From Seonamhaeicola sp. (GTDB taxonomy: Bacteria; Bacteroidota; Bacteroidia; Flavobacteriales; Flavobacteriaceae): 64,000 nucleotides of DNA. Each line of letters starts with the position of its first letter. Position 1 is the first letter of the stretch. The position numbers were made by a program, and so were the translations under genes. Positions 43,356-52,584 of the stretch are shown piece by piece. The stretch covers positions 62,001-126,000 of the forward strand of contig NZ_JANQJQ010000006.1 in assembly GCF_028281565.1 (NCBI RefSeq), given 5' to 3'. The notes below the pieces were generated by a model, which saw only the letters and a list, made by a program, of their open reading frames with translations, was not told the origin of the DNA and searched no databases.

Positions 43356-44178
43356 CTAAAATTAAGTTAGAATAATAAACGCCAACATTGTTCATAAAAG
43401 TACTATTCTTTTTATTCAAATCTAATGTTTCGCCCGTAAAGCTAGTTGCGGGTAAACCAAGTTCCTGGTATATACAAGCTGTGGCAGCATAATCCCAAAT
43501 ACTTCCACCACCAATATTTTTCTTAGGGAGTTTTAAAAAACAGGCAGGTCCGTTTTCCAAAACTAAAATAGCGCACATAACAGCACCTGCTCCGGATATT
43601 TCTTTAATGCCTTTTAATCCTAAATTAGTTTTATGTTTATTCAGAATGCCTTGAATTTCATCAGACTTAGGGGTGTCCTTTAATTTTTTATCAGTTGCAT
43701 AAGTTAAATAATCATTGGTGTTTTTAATTGACCAAGTTTTTTTGTTTTTAAAAGCACCCTTATCTTTTACAGCATGGTATAAGGTGTTAGTGCTCGGATC
43801 AAAAACAACGCCAACTACAGGTGTGCCATCTCTTGAAATTAAAGCAATGGCTACAGAAAATCCAGCTTGTTTATTAATAAATGCCAACGTACCATCCATG
43901 GGGTCTACACACCAAAAAAAATCTTTTTCAAGTCGACTGCCATCATCTTTAGTTTCTTCAGACAACATGCCAATATCATCCGTTTTACAAGTGGGCATTA
44001 AATGTGACAAAATAATGCTTTCGCATTCACGATCTACTTTTGTTACTACTTGAGAGGCATAGCTGGAGCCTCCTTCCTTTGTCTCCACAACCATGTTGTC
44101 ATTCATATATTTCTGAATGACTTTTCCAGCTGAAAGCGTCGCTTCAATGGCTATGTTTGCTAAGTGTTGTAAATCCAT
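43351..44178 (-). CDS. Inositol-monophosphatase-family phosphatase, CysQ-like
   Basis: 275 residues. Metal-binding motif WCVDPMDGTLAFINK (DPxDGT) and C-terminal GGGSIWDYAATACIYQE (WDxAA) identify the family; a Glu in MLSEET supplies the third ligand. CysQ removes the 3'-phosphate from PAP made during sulfate use; related members hydrolyse inositol phosphates. It begins 2 bp after the upstream kinase-like gene, so the two are co-translated. Confidence 0.82.
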   Translation of the reverse strand: MDLQHLANIAIEATLSAGKVIQKYMNDNMVVETKEGGSSYASQVVTKVDRECESIILSHLMPTCKTDDIGMLSEETKDDGSRLEKDFFWCVDPMDGTLAFINKQAGFSVAIALISRDGTPVVGVVFDPSTNTLYHAVKDKGAFKNKKTWSIKNTNDYLTYATDKKLKDTPKSDEIQGILNKHKTNLGLKGIKEISGAGAVMCAILVLENGPACFLKLPKKNIGGGSIWDYAATACIYQELGLPATSFTGETLDLNKKNSTFMNNVGVYYSNLILE

Positions 44179-44180
44179 TT

Positions 44181-45128
44181 CTATAGATTTTTGATAACTT
44201 CCGAAGTGATACGTTCACTATAACTATTAATTTTCCAGTGACCGGGGCTCCAGCCTTTTAAAAACCTGTGAAAATCCGCCCAAGCCACACGGTATAAAGG
44301 TCGCCATTCGTTTTCTAAGGCTTCATTGTTTTCACCAAGTGCCTTGTTCAAATGGTTGAAATAGGTGTCTAGTATTTTGGGTTCCATACGCTCGCAATCA
44401 CTTTCATGAAGGCAACTTCCAATAAAATAGGCAACATCTTTCATACCACATCCGCCGCCTACATATTGAAAATCTACACCTGCTACTTGTCCGTTTTCAG
44501 AAAAACAAAAGTTAGCCAGTTTTGAATCGCCGTGAACAAAAGTTTGAAACTTGCAATTGTTCAATTGTTTGTCAATTGCGGCTGCAGCGTTTTTTAAAGC
44601 TGTATCTTCTAAAACTTCTAGTTCTTGAGGTCTTGTGTTCAAATGCCAGTAGGTGCCAACCTCCCAAAGTCCGTTAGGAACTATCCCTAAATAACTCGCA
44701 TGGAACTGAGCCAACCATTTCAAACAGCTATCTATATCCTGCCATTCTACCTTATGTTTTCGTAATGGGAAACCTGCTTTATCCAAATCTTCAAGAACTA
44801 TAAGAACTTCATCTTGGTAGCGTTCAATAGCTAAGCATTTTGGTAAACGTGCCATACTGGATCTACTATACTGCTTATACCATGTGGTTTCAACTTCATA
44901 GGATTTTAATTTTCTTTGATGCCCTATATTAGTGTTCCATCCCCTGGGATGATGATGATGCCTTGGTAGCTGCACATGTTTAATGACAACACTTTCCAAA
45001 GTAGAATCTTCTAATGCGACACGAATAATTTTGCCATAACCACTCCATAGCTCCTGAATCATATCTTTTTCAACTAAAGAAGAGGCACCGGTTTTCTGTA
45101 AAATAACAGATTTAAAATAGTCATTCAT
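44181..45128 (-). CDS. Kinase-like phosphotransferase (APH/EcKinase-type)
   Basis: 315 residues. Catalytic block [19 protein letters not shown] near residue 200 and the metal Asp in [14 protein letters not shown] match the aminoglycoside-phosphotransferase/choline-kinase/ecdysteroid-kinase fold. Substrate unknown; EcKinase-like proteins act on hydroxylated lipids or sugars. Its tight linkage to a phosphatase gene suggests a shared small-molecule pathway. Confidence 0.8.
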   Translation of the reverse strand: MNDYFKSVILQKTGASSLVEKDMIQELWSGYGKIIRVALEDSTLESVVIKHVQLPRHHHHPRGWNTNIGHQRKLKSYEVETTWYKQYSRSSMARLPKCLAIERYQDEVLIVLEDLDKAGFPLRKHKVEWQDIDSCLKWLAQFHASYLGIVPNGLWEVGTYWHLNTRPQELEVLEDTALKNAAAAIDKQLNNCKFQTFVHGDSKLANFCFSENGQVAGVDFQYVGGGCGMKDVAYFIGSCLHESDCERMEPKILDTYFNHLNKALGENNEALENEWRPLYRVAWADFHRFLKGWSPGHWKINSYSERITSEVIKNL

Positions 45129-45218
45129 ACGGTGTCAAAGGTAGCAAAATGTAGTATTTAGTCAGTTCAAACGGTCTTGTACTTTTTATATGTATATTTA
45201 AGTACTAATACACGTATT

Positions 45219-46043
45219 ATGAATAAAATTATCTTTCTACTTACAGCCCTTCTAATGTTCTCTTGTAAACAAGAACAAAAACCAGTTGAAAAAGATTTAG
45301 AAGCTCCAAATCCAGTAAGTTCTAAACCTAAAATAATTGATTTAACCCATGAGTTTTCTGAGGAAACGGTCTATTGGGTAACCGCCAAGGAGTTTGAAAT
45401 GGATGTGGTTGCCGAAGGTCATACCGATGCTGGTTACTATTACGCTGCCAATAATTTCGCTACAGCCGAACACGGAGGTACCCATATTGACGCCCCGATC
45501 CATTTTGCAGCCAATAAGCAACATGTCAATGAGATTCCATTAGAAAAATTAATAGGTCCAGCTATTAAGGTAGATGTGTCTGAACGTTCGTTTACCAATC
45601 CGGATTATTTGGTAAGTATAGAAGATTTCACCAATTGGGAGAAGGAACATGGTATGCAAATCCCCGAGGGTAGTATCGTATTATTGGAAACAGGGTTTTC
45701 AAAATACTATCCCGATAAAAAGAAATATTTGGGTACCGACCAACGCGGTCCAGAAGCAGTTAAATTGTTGCATTTCCCCGGATTGGATCCAGAAGCGGCC
45801 CAATGGTTGGTGGATAACAGAAAGATTAATTCCATTGGACTTGATACGCCTAGTATAGATTATGGCCAGTCCAAAGACTTTAAGGCTCATGTTATTTTAC
45901 TTTCGGAAAATATTCCTGCTTTTGAGAATCTAACCAATCTAGAACAACTCCCTACTAAAGATTTTGAAGTTGTGGCCTTGCCTATGAAAATTAAAGGTGG
46001 TAGTGGTGCGCCGTTAAGGATCGTGGCTTTTGTGAATGAGTAA
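45219..46043 (+). CDS. Cyclase-family metallohydrolase (kynurenine formamidase-like) lipoprotein
   Basis: 274 residues from the ATG at 45219, giving a clean lipoprotein signal FLLTALLMFSC; a TTG extension 42 nt upstream is unnecessary. Metal motif EHGGTHIDAPIHF fits the HxGTHxDxPxHF of the family, followed by PEGSIVLLETGFSKY and a later GxD region. The family hydrolyses cyclic amides or esters. Plus-strand neighbour of a sulfatase, and opposite the phosphotransferase. Confidence 0.85.
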   Translation: MNKIIFLLTALLMFSCKQEQKPVEKDLEAPNPVSSKPKIIDLTHEFSEETVYWVTAKEFEMDVVAEGHTDAGYYYAANNFATAEHGGTHIDAPIHFAANKQHVNEIPLEKLIGPAIKVDVSERSFTNPDYLVSIEDFTNWEKEHGMQIPEGSIVLLETGFSKYYPDKKKYLGTDQRGPEAVKLLHFPGLDPEAAQWLVDNRKINSIGLDTPSIDYGQSKDFKAHVILLSENIPAFENLTNLEQLPTKDFEVVALPMKIKGGSGAPLRIVAFVNE

Positions 46044-46076
46044 ACATTGACTATACATAATTTATACTTTTTCAGG

Positions 46077-46097
46077 ATAGCTTATAAAAGCTATTTT
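46077..46097 (+). terminator. Hairpin after cyclase gene
   Basis: ATAGCTT / AAGCTAT with a short ATAA loop and TTTTA after it. Confidence 0.5.
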
Positions 46098-46142
46098 ATT
46101 GCTTTATATTGACAATGTTTTTTAATCAACTAAACTATTAAC

Positions 46143-47783
46143 GTGAAACATGAATTTTTCAAAACTCCGTTAGCTTTTTTTGCTCTTTTGGCCATGGCAT
46201 TTTTTTCATGTGAAAAGGAAACCAAGGTTGAAAAACCAAATATCTTGTACATTATGTCTGATGATCACACTTCTCAAGCCATTGGAGCCTACGGAAAAAG
46301 ATTAGCGCGTTTAAATCCTACGCCTACCATTGACCGATTAGCAGAAGAAGGTATTTTGTTGGAAAACACGTTTTGTACCAATTCCATTTGTACCCCTTCA
46401 AGGGCGAGCATTATGACCGGTCAGTTCGGACAAGTGAATGGTGTGGTTGATTTAAGTGGTAGGTTAGCACCGGAAAATCAATACCTTCCGATAGAAATTA
46501 AAAAGCAAGGCTATGAAACCGCCATGGTTGGTAAATGGCATTTAAAGCACGCTCCGGAGGCTTTTGATTATTACAATGTGCTTCCTGGTCAGGGTGATTA
46601 TTTCAACCCTACCCTGTATAGCAGAGAAGGCGGCGAAAAGAAGGAAATTCGTTTTGAAGAAGACCTGGTTCGAGAAGTAAACGCCATGAAATACGAAGGG
46701 CATTCATCAGATGTTATTACGGACATTTCATTGGATTGGTTAAAGAACAAGAGAGACAAGTCCAAACCTTTCTTTTTAATGCATCACTTTAAAGCACCGC
46801 ATGATTTTTTCGAATTTGCACCCAGATATAAAGCGTATTTAGAGGATGTAGAAATACCAGAACCTGCAAACATGTGGTATAATGGGAATAATGGTTCCAT
46901 AGCAACAAGAGGTGAAAACAATCATTTGATGGATACCATAGGCTCCTCTATTGGTCACAGAAATGTGATCAGAAATATGGGGATACACATGGAAATAGAC
47001 CCAAATATACCTGACCCTGAGTATAAAAAATTAGCCTACCAGGAGTACTTGAAGCGTTATTTACGTTGTGTAAAAGGAGTGGACGATAACGTTAAACGCA
47101 TTTTCGATTACCTGGAAGCCGAAGGGATTATGGATAATACTATTATTATTTATACTGGGGACCAGGGATTCATGTTAGGAGAGCACGACTACATTGATAA
47201 ACGATGGATGTATGAAGAGTCTCAGCGCATGCCGTTTTTAGTACGATATCCTAAAACGATTAAAGCGGGCTCTCGTTCGGATGCTATGATAAATAATACC
47301 GATTTTGCTCCAACCATGATTGAAATGGCTGGGGGTACTGTGCCTGAATATATGCAAGGATCCAGTTTTAAGTCCATTTTAGAGACCCGAGAAGAAGCGG
47401 AAGGGTGGAAGCAAGATACTTATTACCGCTATTGGATGCATATGGCTCACAAACATAATAATCCGGCACATTTTGGAATTAGAACAAAAGATTACAAGCT
47501 TATTTTCTTTTATGGCCGCGATTATCAAACCAATAGAAATACCAAAGCACAAAAATGGGCGCATAACCCGGCATCTATGTCTGATTTCATAACACCGGTA
47601 GCCTGGGAGTTTTATGACCTAAAAAAGGACCCTGAAGAAATGGATAACAGATATAAGGACCTTAAGTATGCCAGTATCATTTCTGATTTAAAGTCTCGAT
47701 TGAAGACCTTAAGAGATGAGGTTAAGGAAGATGATTCTAAATATCCGGAGATACAGAAGGTCATTGATACATATTGGGATTAA
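46143..47783 (+). CDS. S1-family sulfatase lipoprotein
   Basis: 546 residues from a GTG start (no nearby ATG in frame). Signal FFALLAMAFFSC (lipid Cys23). Metal site IMSDDHTSQ and intact formylglycine signature SICTPSRASIMTG (C83, R87). Metal site 2 TGDQGFMLGEHDY, with the GEH pattern of sulfatases acting on uronate/hexose sulfates. Convergent with the dehydratase-like gene. Probably the best-supported active sulfatase of the three. Confidence 0.9.
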   Translation: MKHEFFKTPLAFFALLAMAFFSCEKETKVEKPNILYIMSDDHTSQAIGAYGKRLARLNPTPTIDRLAEEGILLENTFCTNSICTPSRASIMTGQFGQVNGVVDLSGRLAPENQYLPIEIKKQGYETAMVGKWHLKHAPEAFDYYNVLPGQGDYFNPTLYSREGGEKKEIRFEEDLVREVNAMKYEGHSSDVITDISLDWLKNKRDKSKPFFLMHHFKAPHDFFEFAPRYKAYLEDVEIPEPANMWYNGNNGSIATRGENNHLMDTIGSSIGHRNVIRNMGIHMEIDPNIPDPEYKKLAYQEYLKRYLRCVKGVDDNVKRIFDYLEAEGIMDNTIIIYTGDQGFMLGEHDYIDKRWMYEESQRMPFLVRYPKTIKAGSRSDAMINNTDFAPTMIEMAGGTVPEYMQGSSFKSILETREEAEGWKQDTYYRYWMHMAHKHNNPAHFGIRTKDYKLIFFYGRDYQTNRNTKAQKWAHNPASMSDFITPVAWEFYDLKKDPEEMDNRYKDLKYASIISDLKSRLKTLRDEVKEDDSKYPEIQKVIDTYWD

Positions 47784-47824
47784 AACCTTTATTTGAAATA
47801 AGGTTGGTTATGTAAATGCAAAGG

Positions 47825-49138
47825 CTAAGTGATTGGTTTATGCGTTTTAATATACTCAGGATCTATATTAACACCAAGCCCTGAACCGGTGGGAACATTT
47901 ATCACACCATCAATACTTTCAAATGGCTCCGTTTTACTTTCAACTGGTATAAGGGTGCCGTTTGCGTCTTTGGTGGCAAACATTTTAAACTCATGAAACT
48001 CTGCGGCGTTTTTGCAAGCTGAAACCATATGCAACATATATAAATAGCCCAGGCCACCACTGGACATGTGAGGTGCTATGGTTTGTCCCATAACTTCCGC
48101 CATTCGAGCGATTTGTTTAGTTCTAATCATACCTCCGAAATAAAAGATATCGGGTTGTACTACTTGAAATACGTCATTGGCTATCAACCAACGGAAGGTG
48201 TGAAGACGCGATTCCTGCTCGCCTCCGGCCATAGGAATCTTAAGGGCTTCCTGGACTTGCTTTTGCTCCTCATACCATTCATAGGGAATAGGCTCCTCGT
48301 AAAAGTAATAGTTATATTCTTCCAGCAGTTTGCCTAGTTTAACGGCACCTTCAACGGTATATGTACCGTTTCCGTCAATCATCAGATTCATGTCCTCACC
48401 AAACTTTTCACGGGCAAGTTTCACCAGTTTTTCTGTTCGTCCGGGAGCATTATCTTTATCATTGCCAACATTATGCCCATAACCGGCACGTAGTTTTATG
48501 GCTTTGGCTTTGGTGTCTTCCCAATCTTTATACATCAAATCAAGGGATGTTTCAGGTTCACTTTTACGAAGTTCATTAATTCTTGTGCCCAAATAAATGG
48601 ATACCTCAGGATTATGAAGGTTTCCAATGAGCGCTCCTACAGGTTTATTGGCAATGTTTCCCAACATGTCCAGAATGGCAAATTCAAGGGTTGCCATTTG
48701 AACATTTAAAGGAATGCCATGCAATCGATAATTACCTACGGCAGCATTAAAAATCAAAGTATCTAAATCTCGGGCGTCTTTACCTATAAAATGGTTACTT
48801 ATACGATTAAACATAGGATATCCGATTTTTGAATAAAAAGGATGGCCAATAGAAACCCCTACCGCGCCATCTGCGGATTTTACCTGGCATATAAAATTAT
48901 TCCTATCTCGAAGCAATTCAATAGTTTCTATAATAACAGGACTGGAAAACAATTCCCTTTTTAAAACGGGTTTATTTAGGGCTTCATCAATCGCTACATA
49001 GACTTGTGAACTATTTATCTGCTTTTGTGGACTTTCAGATTTACAAGCAGTCAAAGGTAAAAGGGTGGAAGCGGCACCTGTTAAAGCAGCAGTTTTTATA
49101 AAGTCTCGCCGGGAAGTATTCATTTGATATGTTTTCAT
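47825..49138 (-). CDS. Enolase-superfamily dehydratase-like protein (mandelate racemase/muconate cycloisomerase type) with Tat signal
   Basis: 437 residues. N-terminal twin-arginine motif TSRRDFIK then a Cys (LLPLTAC), so it is exported folded and perhaps lipidated; the alternative ATG at 49123 starts at MNTSRRD. Catalytic barrel: KAIKLRAGYG (base Lys), metal ligands in MIDGNGTY, YYFYEEPIPYEW and GGEQES, and APHMSSGG (His). The pattern suggests a sugar-acid dehydratase or racemase. Location next to a sulfatase and a cyclase suggests a sugar-acid breakdown role; substrate not readable. Confidence 0.82.
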   Translation of the reverse strand: MKTYQMNTSRRDFIKTAALTGAASTLLPLTACKSESPQKQINSSQVYVAIDEALNKPVLKRELFSSPVIIETIELLRDRNNFICQVKSADGAVGVSIGHPFYSKIGYPMFNRISNHFIGKDARDLDTLIFNAAVGNYRLHGIPLNVQMATLEFAILDMLGNIANKPVGALIGNLHNPEVSIYLGTRINELRKSEPETSLDLMYKDWEDTKAKAIKLRAGYGHNVGNDKDNAPGRTEKLVKLAREKFGEDMNLMIDGNGTYTVEGAVKLGKLLEEYNYYFYEEPIPYEWYEEQKQVQEALKIPMAGGEQESRLHTFRWLIANDVFQVVQPDIFYFGGMIRTKQIARMAEVMGQTIAPHMSSGGLGYLYMLHMVSACKNAAEFHEFKMFATKDANGTLIPVESKTEPFESIDGVINVPTGSGLGVNIDPEYIKTHKPIT

Positions 49139-49187
49139 ACAAGATACTAAGTATCCGTCAATTTTAAAATATGGCTGCTTGAAAATA

Positions 49188-49217
49188 AAAATGCGCCGGA
49201 GTAATTCTGGCGCATTT
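49188..49217 (-). terminator. Terminator downstream of LytTR gene 1
   Basis: AATGCGCCGGA / TTCTGGCGCATT with U-tract on the minus strand; the gene it ends starts at 49873. The same GCGCC-type hairpin ends LytTR gene 2. Confidence 0.7.
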
Positions 49218-49326
49218 AATGGACATTATTTATTTGTTGAGAAAAGAGCTATCGAAGGGCTTATAATGTATTGCTTGTGGGCGGATCAGCTACTTTTATG
49301 TCCGGGATATTGGTTTGGTTATTTAA

Positions 49327-49353
49327 GCCCCACAGGTTCAATTCCTGTGGGGC
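49327..49353. repeat. Perfect 10-bp hairpin with a T-arm-like loop
   Basis: GCCCCACAGG / CCTGTGGGGC around TTCAATT. The loop resembles a tRNA T loop and is followed by CA, but no acceptor partner or anticodon arm exists nearby. No long T-run follows, so it is not an ordinary terminator. Confidence 0.45.
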
Positions 49354-49357
49354 CATG

Positions 49358-49873
49358 TTACGTGTACGATTTAAAATAGGCCATTAAGGCTGCTTTTTTT
49401 GAAGCAGATACTGGTAAGTATTGGCCGTTACTTAATTTAATGCGTCCTGTTTTACCTTTTCGGTAGTATTTTACGATCTCATTTATATTAACTAAATAAG
49501 ATTTATGTATACGGACAAAATTGTCAGTACCTAAAACATCTTCAAAATATTTTAGGGTTTTGCTTACTAAATATTTCTCACCGTTTTTAAGATATACCTT
49601 AGTATAATTATCATCTGCCTCGCAATAAGAAATGCAGGTCTTATTAATGACTTCAAAACCATCTTGTAAAGGAATTAAAATCTTACTTTTTAATCCTTCA
49701 TTTTTTTGTGCTTTCATTTTGTTCAGTTCTTCTTTGGAATTAATTATTACATAATAAATCTCATTGTTTTTATGTAATGCAGCTTTATCCAGAGCTTTTA
49801 TAATACCTTCAAGGTTGTATGAATTAACATCCAATACCTGAGGCAAATCTTCTTTATTTAAATTATTTTCCAT
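49358..49873 (-). CDS. LytTR-domain regulator without receiver, N-terminal motif shared with neighbours (LytTR 1)
   Basis: 171 residues. C-terminal LytTR DNA-binding domain covers about 65-171 (GFEVINKTCISYCEADDNYT, NFVRIHKSYLVNINEIVKYY). There is no response-regulator receiver. Residues 10-40 (LPQVLDVNSYNLEGIIKALD) align with the N-terminus of the TPR protein at 51480-52028. The gene is soluble and probably a direct DNA-binding switch. Own terminator at 49188-49217. Confidence 0.8.
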   Translation of the reverse strand: MENNLNKEDLPQVLDVNSYNLEGIIKALDKAALHKNNEIYYVIINSKEELNKMKAQKNEGLKSKILIPLQDGFEVINKTCISYCEADDNYTKVYLKNGEKYLVSKTLKYFEDVLGTDNFVRIHKSYLVNINEIVKYYRKGKTGRIKLSNGQYLPVSASKKAALMAYFKSYT

Positions 49874-50493
49874 AGATGGTTATTCAATAGGTTAGCATTC
49901 ATTTTTAAGGGGTATCTGGCTTTGAAAATCAATAATAGAATAGCAATTTTATAGGGTGACGTTAAATCATAAATAAAATTTTGCACTATTTTAAGCTATT
50001 ATAGTTTACTTTATTATTAGTGTTCATTTTTCATCAAAATGTTACCCGGGCTAAACCTAAAAAGCATAATATTTTTTAATGCGGTACCGTAAGGCTTATA
50101 AAACTGATTGGATTGGTAAATAGTTTTGGGATGAAACAATCTTAAGATTATTCTATTGTGGAATGTTTCTATAAAATTACTTACGAGAAAAGGCCTGGGT
50201 TTAGTTTTGGACATGAGGCCACTACCAGAATTTAAATGCAAAGAGTGTTGATCATAGTGTTCGGTTTATTAGTATAATTCTTACTTAGTTTGTTACAATA
50301 TTTTACAAATATTGTACTCTTATAACTCTCTAAATTGAGTATTATTTTCAAGATATTTAACTTGTTAACAATAATTTAGGTCTAAAACCTATTGATTTAG
50401 GCTTATTTTAACAGAGAAACCTGTTAAGTTTTTTTTTCCAGAGCAGAATTTTATTAAAGCACTACAAAAAAAGTGCCACGTTTTGTAAGTTTT

Positions 50494-50580
50494 TTAACAT
50501 TGTGATTTGCTCTGAACTTTGTCACTATTTATTACAACTTTATACGGTTTACAAATAGCTCTAATTTGTCTTTTTTTCAT
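50494..50580 (-). CDS. Possible 28-residue basic peptide
   Basis: ATG at 50580, stop at 50494-50496: MKKRQIRAICKPYKVV then INSDKVQSKSQC. Basic with two Cys. Only a degenerate -7-like sequence precedes it. Listed because it is the only tidy small frame in the gap. Confidence 0.2.
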   Translation of the reverse strand: MKKRQIRAICKPYKVVINSDKVQSKSQC

Positions 50581-50855
50581 AATGATTGTTTTAATGATTA
50601 CAAGACAAAAATGCAAAGAATACCCAAGTTTCGAAAAACAAAATAGTATTAAAACTGACGATATAAATTGTATTTTTTCAAAATAATTTGCTTTTATTGT
50701 GCTGTATAATAATATTAAATGACGATGTAAATTATAAATTTAATCTGCATAATTTCTTTGTTTTCTAATCCTATATTACTGACGAATTTTTATTGAACAT
50801 ACAAGTAAGGTTTGCTATCTAAGCATGGGAGTTTCAAGAATGGATTTAAACAAAA

Positions 50856-50882
50856 AATGCGCCGATAGTAAATCGACGCATT
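50856..50882 (-). terminator. Terminator of LytTR gene 2
   Basis: AATGCGCCGAT / ATCGACGCATT, with a U-run on the minus strand. Confidence 0.7.
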
Positions 50883-50916
50883 CATAATCAAACACCTATT
50901 TTGAAGGGCAAACGGC

Positions 50917-51363
50917 TTACTTGAAGTAAGACAAGAGTTTTGACTTTTTCATGGCTGAAACCGTAATCTCTTTTCCGTTACTTAACACGATACTTGCTCC
51001 TTTGCCCTTGCTGAAGTATGCCACAATTTCGTTGACATTCACCAGGTAGGATTTATGTACCCGGGCAAAGTGTGCCTTGTTAAGGGTCTCTTCAAAATAT
51101 TTAAGGGTCTTACTTACCATTTTCACGTCTCCGTTGGTAAGGCATATCCGGGTATAATTATCATCTGCTTTACAGTACAAAATATCCCGCGTATGGATGA
51201 CTTCGAAGCCATTCTGATATGGGATCATGATCTTATTGGTCATGAGCTCCATCCGTGATGTCGCCATCCCGGTAGAAAGGGCCTCATCGCCATGGTGTGA
51301 CAGCGCATCTATCAATGCTTCCATAGCGTCATACAAATGGCTGTTATATAAATTAGTTTTCAT
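50917..51363 (-). CDS. LytTR-domain regulator without receiver (LytTR 2)
   Basis: 148 residues, homologous to LytTR 1 across the DNA-binding domain (FEVIHTRDILYCKADDNYTR, HFARVHKSYLVNVNEIVAYF). The N-terminus NLYNSHLYDAMEALIDALS is like the start of the TPR protein (NLHNSYLFQALDAYPYSLEE). No receiver or membrane segment. It lies 117 bp downstream of the TPR gene on the same strand. Confidence 0.8.
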   Translation of the reverse strand: MKTNLYNSHLYDAMEALIDALSHHGDEALSTGMATSRMELMTNKIMIPYQNGFEVIHTRDILYCKADDNYTRICLTNGDVKMVSKTLKYFEETLNKAHFARVHKSYLVNVNEIVAYFSKGKGASIVLSNGKEITVSAMKKSKLLSYFK

Positions 51364-51479
51364 GATGTTCTACTTAAAGATTAGTGCTGACCTTAAGCTT
51401 GTTCGCGCGCCACATTCCTAAAATCCGCCGGTTATAAGGATCAGCATAACATCATGACATCTGCATATCGATTTAAGAT

Positions 51480-52028
51480 TTACTTTGTTTCAGAGGTTTC
51501 TGATCCTTTTTTCTTTCTTTTTTTCTTTTTCTTCTTCCAGCTTCCGGCCCCTGCTTTTTTCTGCACTCTGGATATAGCACCATCTACATGCGTAATAAAA
51601 GCATCACTGGTGGCTATGCTTTTGGCTTCAGTAAAACTGGTAATAGCTCTTTTAAACATACCTTGCTTTTCAAACAAAATGCCTTGTAACAGCTTAAGCT
51701 GGCCCTTGTCAACACCCCTTACAGTCAGTGCAAAAGAGATCAATCGTTCAGCTTCGTTATAATCATCATTCATCACTAAAGCATGAACGTAAAAGGGATA
51801 AGTTACGGGCATGTCAATGGCTTGTGCCACGGCTTCGGCATAGTAATGCTTGGCTGTTTCAAAATCTTTTAATTGTTCGGCATAAATGCGTCCCATTAAA
51901 CAAAGCGCCTGCGGATCTTTACTGTTGTATGACAGGGCATAGTTTAACGCTTCAAGGGTTTCCTCAAGGCTGTATGGGTAGGCATCAAGCGCCTGAAACA
52001 AATAGCTGTTGTGCAAATTGATATCCAT
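51480..52028 (-). CDS. TPR-like protein with basic tail
   Basis: 182 residues. N-terminal motif NLHNSYLFQALDAYPYSLEE is shared with the neighbouring LytTR proteins. Then TPR-like helix pairs (LNYALSYNSKDPQALCLMGR, DFETAKHYYAEAVAQA, FKRAITSFTEAKSIATS) and a very Lys-rich end (SWKKKKKKRKKKGS). The tail could bind nucleic acid or acidic partners. A 284-bp leader with hairpins separates it from a candidate promoter. Confidence 0.65.
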   Translation of the reverse strand: MDINLHNSYLFQALDAYPYSLEETLEALNYALSYNSKDPQALCLMGRIYAEQLKDFETAKHYYAEAVAQAIDMPVTYPFYVHALVMNDDYNEAERLISFALTVRGVDKGQLKLLQGILFEKQGMFKRAITSFTEAKSIATSDAFITHVDGAISRVQKKAGAGSWKKKKKKRKKKGSETSETK

Positions 52029-52584
52029 TGCATTGTTATTTAAAAATTAATACCTGGTTTGAGTGTAAGGCCATAAGGCATACACCCGATACCGATCGGA
52101 CAGATCTATTCTAAGATGTTTGGAATAAAATATCCGAAACAGTTAGCTTGCTTCGGATGTTTTCTGGAAAGTTAATCTACAGAAAGTACCGAAGCCTTAT
52201 AAATGACCGAAGGTCACTACACACACTTACAAAGGGTATGCTATATTTTAACATGGCTTCTTGTTTTTAATTATATTTTTCTAATGCAGTTACTTATTCA
52301 AAACTGCGATGCAAAGATGAAAACTATTCTTTAAAAAACAAATATTTTTTTAATTTAATTTATTGAAAATCAATTAGTTAAATTAAAATTTAAACAAAAA
52401 AAATCCTGTCCGCTTTTTAGCAGATCGTTGAGGTTTTTGGCAAAAGTTTGTTTCCCAGTTGCTTACACTCCAATGGCTTATATTTTAGTTTTTAAAATCC
52501 TTGTTCAATGCGTTTCAAAATTTTTCAAAAAAAAAGCGTCCAATTATAATTGGACGCTTAAATATGATAGTTTTTAACTATGTC
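52029..52584. other. Structured leader and AT-rich gap between TerB and TPR genes
   Basis: Minus-strand -7-like CATCTTTG at 52312-52319. Between it and the TPR ATG are hairpins TGACC/GGTCA (52204-52216) and ATCCGAA/TTCGGAT (52132-52158), and a 25-codon ORF starting MLKYSIPFVS near 52247. The left part holds the TerB-gene terminator (52534-52559). Confidence 0.5.
52534..52559 (-). terminator. Terminator of TerB gene
   Basis: Perfect palindrome AAGCGTCCAATT/AATTGGACGCTT around AT, with a run of nine A to its left (U-tract on the minus strand). Confidence 0.85.

Larger units (their letters stand above)
49874..50916. other. 1-kb AT-rich region with no convincing long gene
   Basis: Very AT-rich, with small stems such as TAGGT/ACCTA near 50370-50388. 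A 74-codon minus frame at 50017-50241 has a weak composition and no promoter. A 28-codon minus ORF (50494-50580) is the only plausible coding unit. The end of the region holds the LytTR 2 terminator (50856-50882). Confidence 0.6.

Noticed and set aside
49327-49355. tRNA gene suggested by GGTTCAATTCC
   Set aside because: The stem is ten base pairs and self-complementary; there is no acceptor 5' strand, D arm or anticodon arm upstream.
50017-50241. 74-codon minus-strand frame in the gene-poor gap
   Set aside because: Unusual composition for this genome, no promoter or terminator, no recognised motif; probably chance in AT-rich DNA.
51490-51545. Poly-Lys codon run of the TPR protein as a phase-variable tract
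   Set aside because: The A-rich run is broken by G and C so no long homopolymer or short tandem repeat capable of slippage is present.
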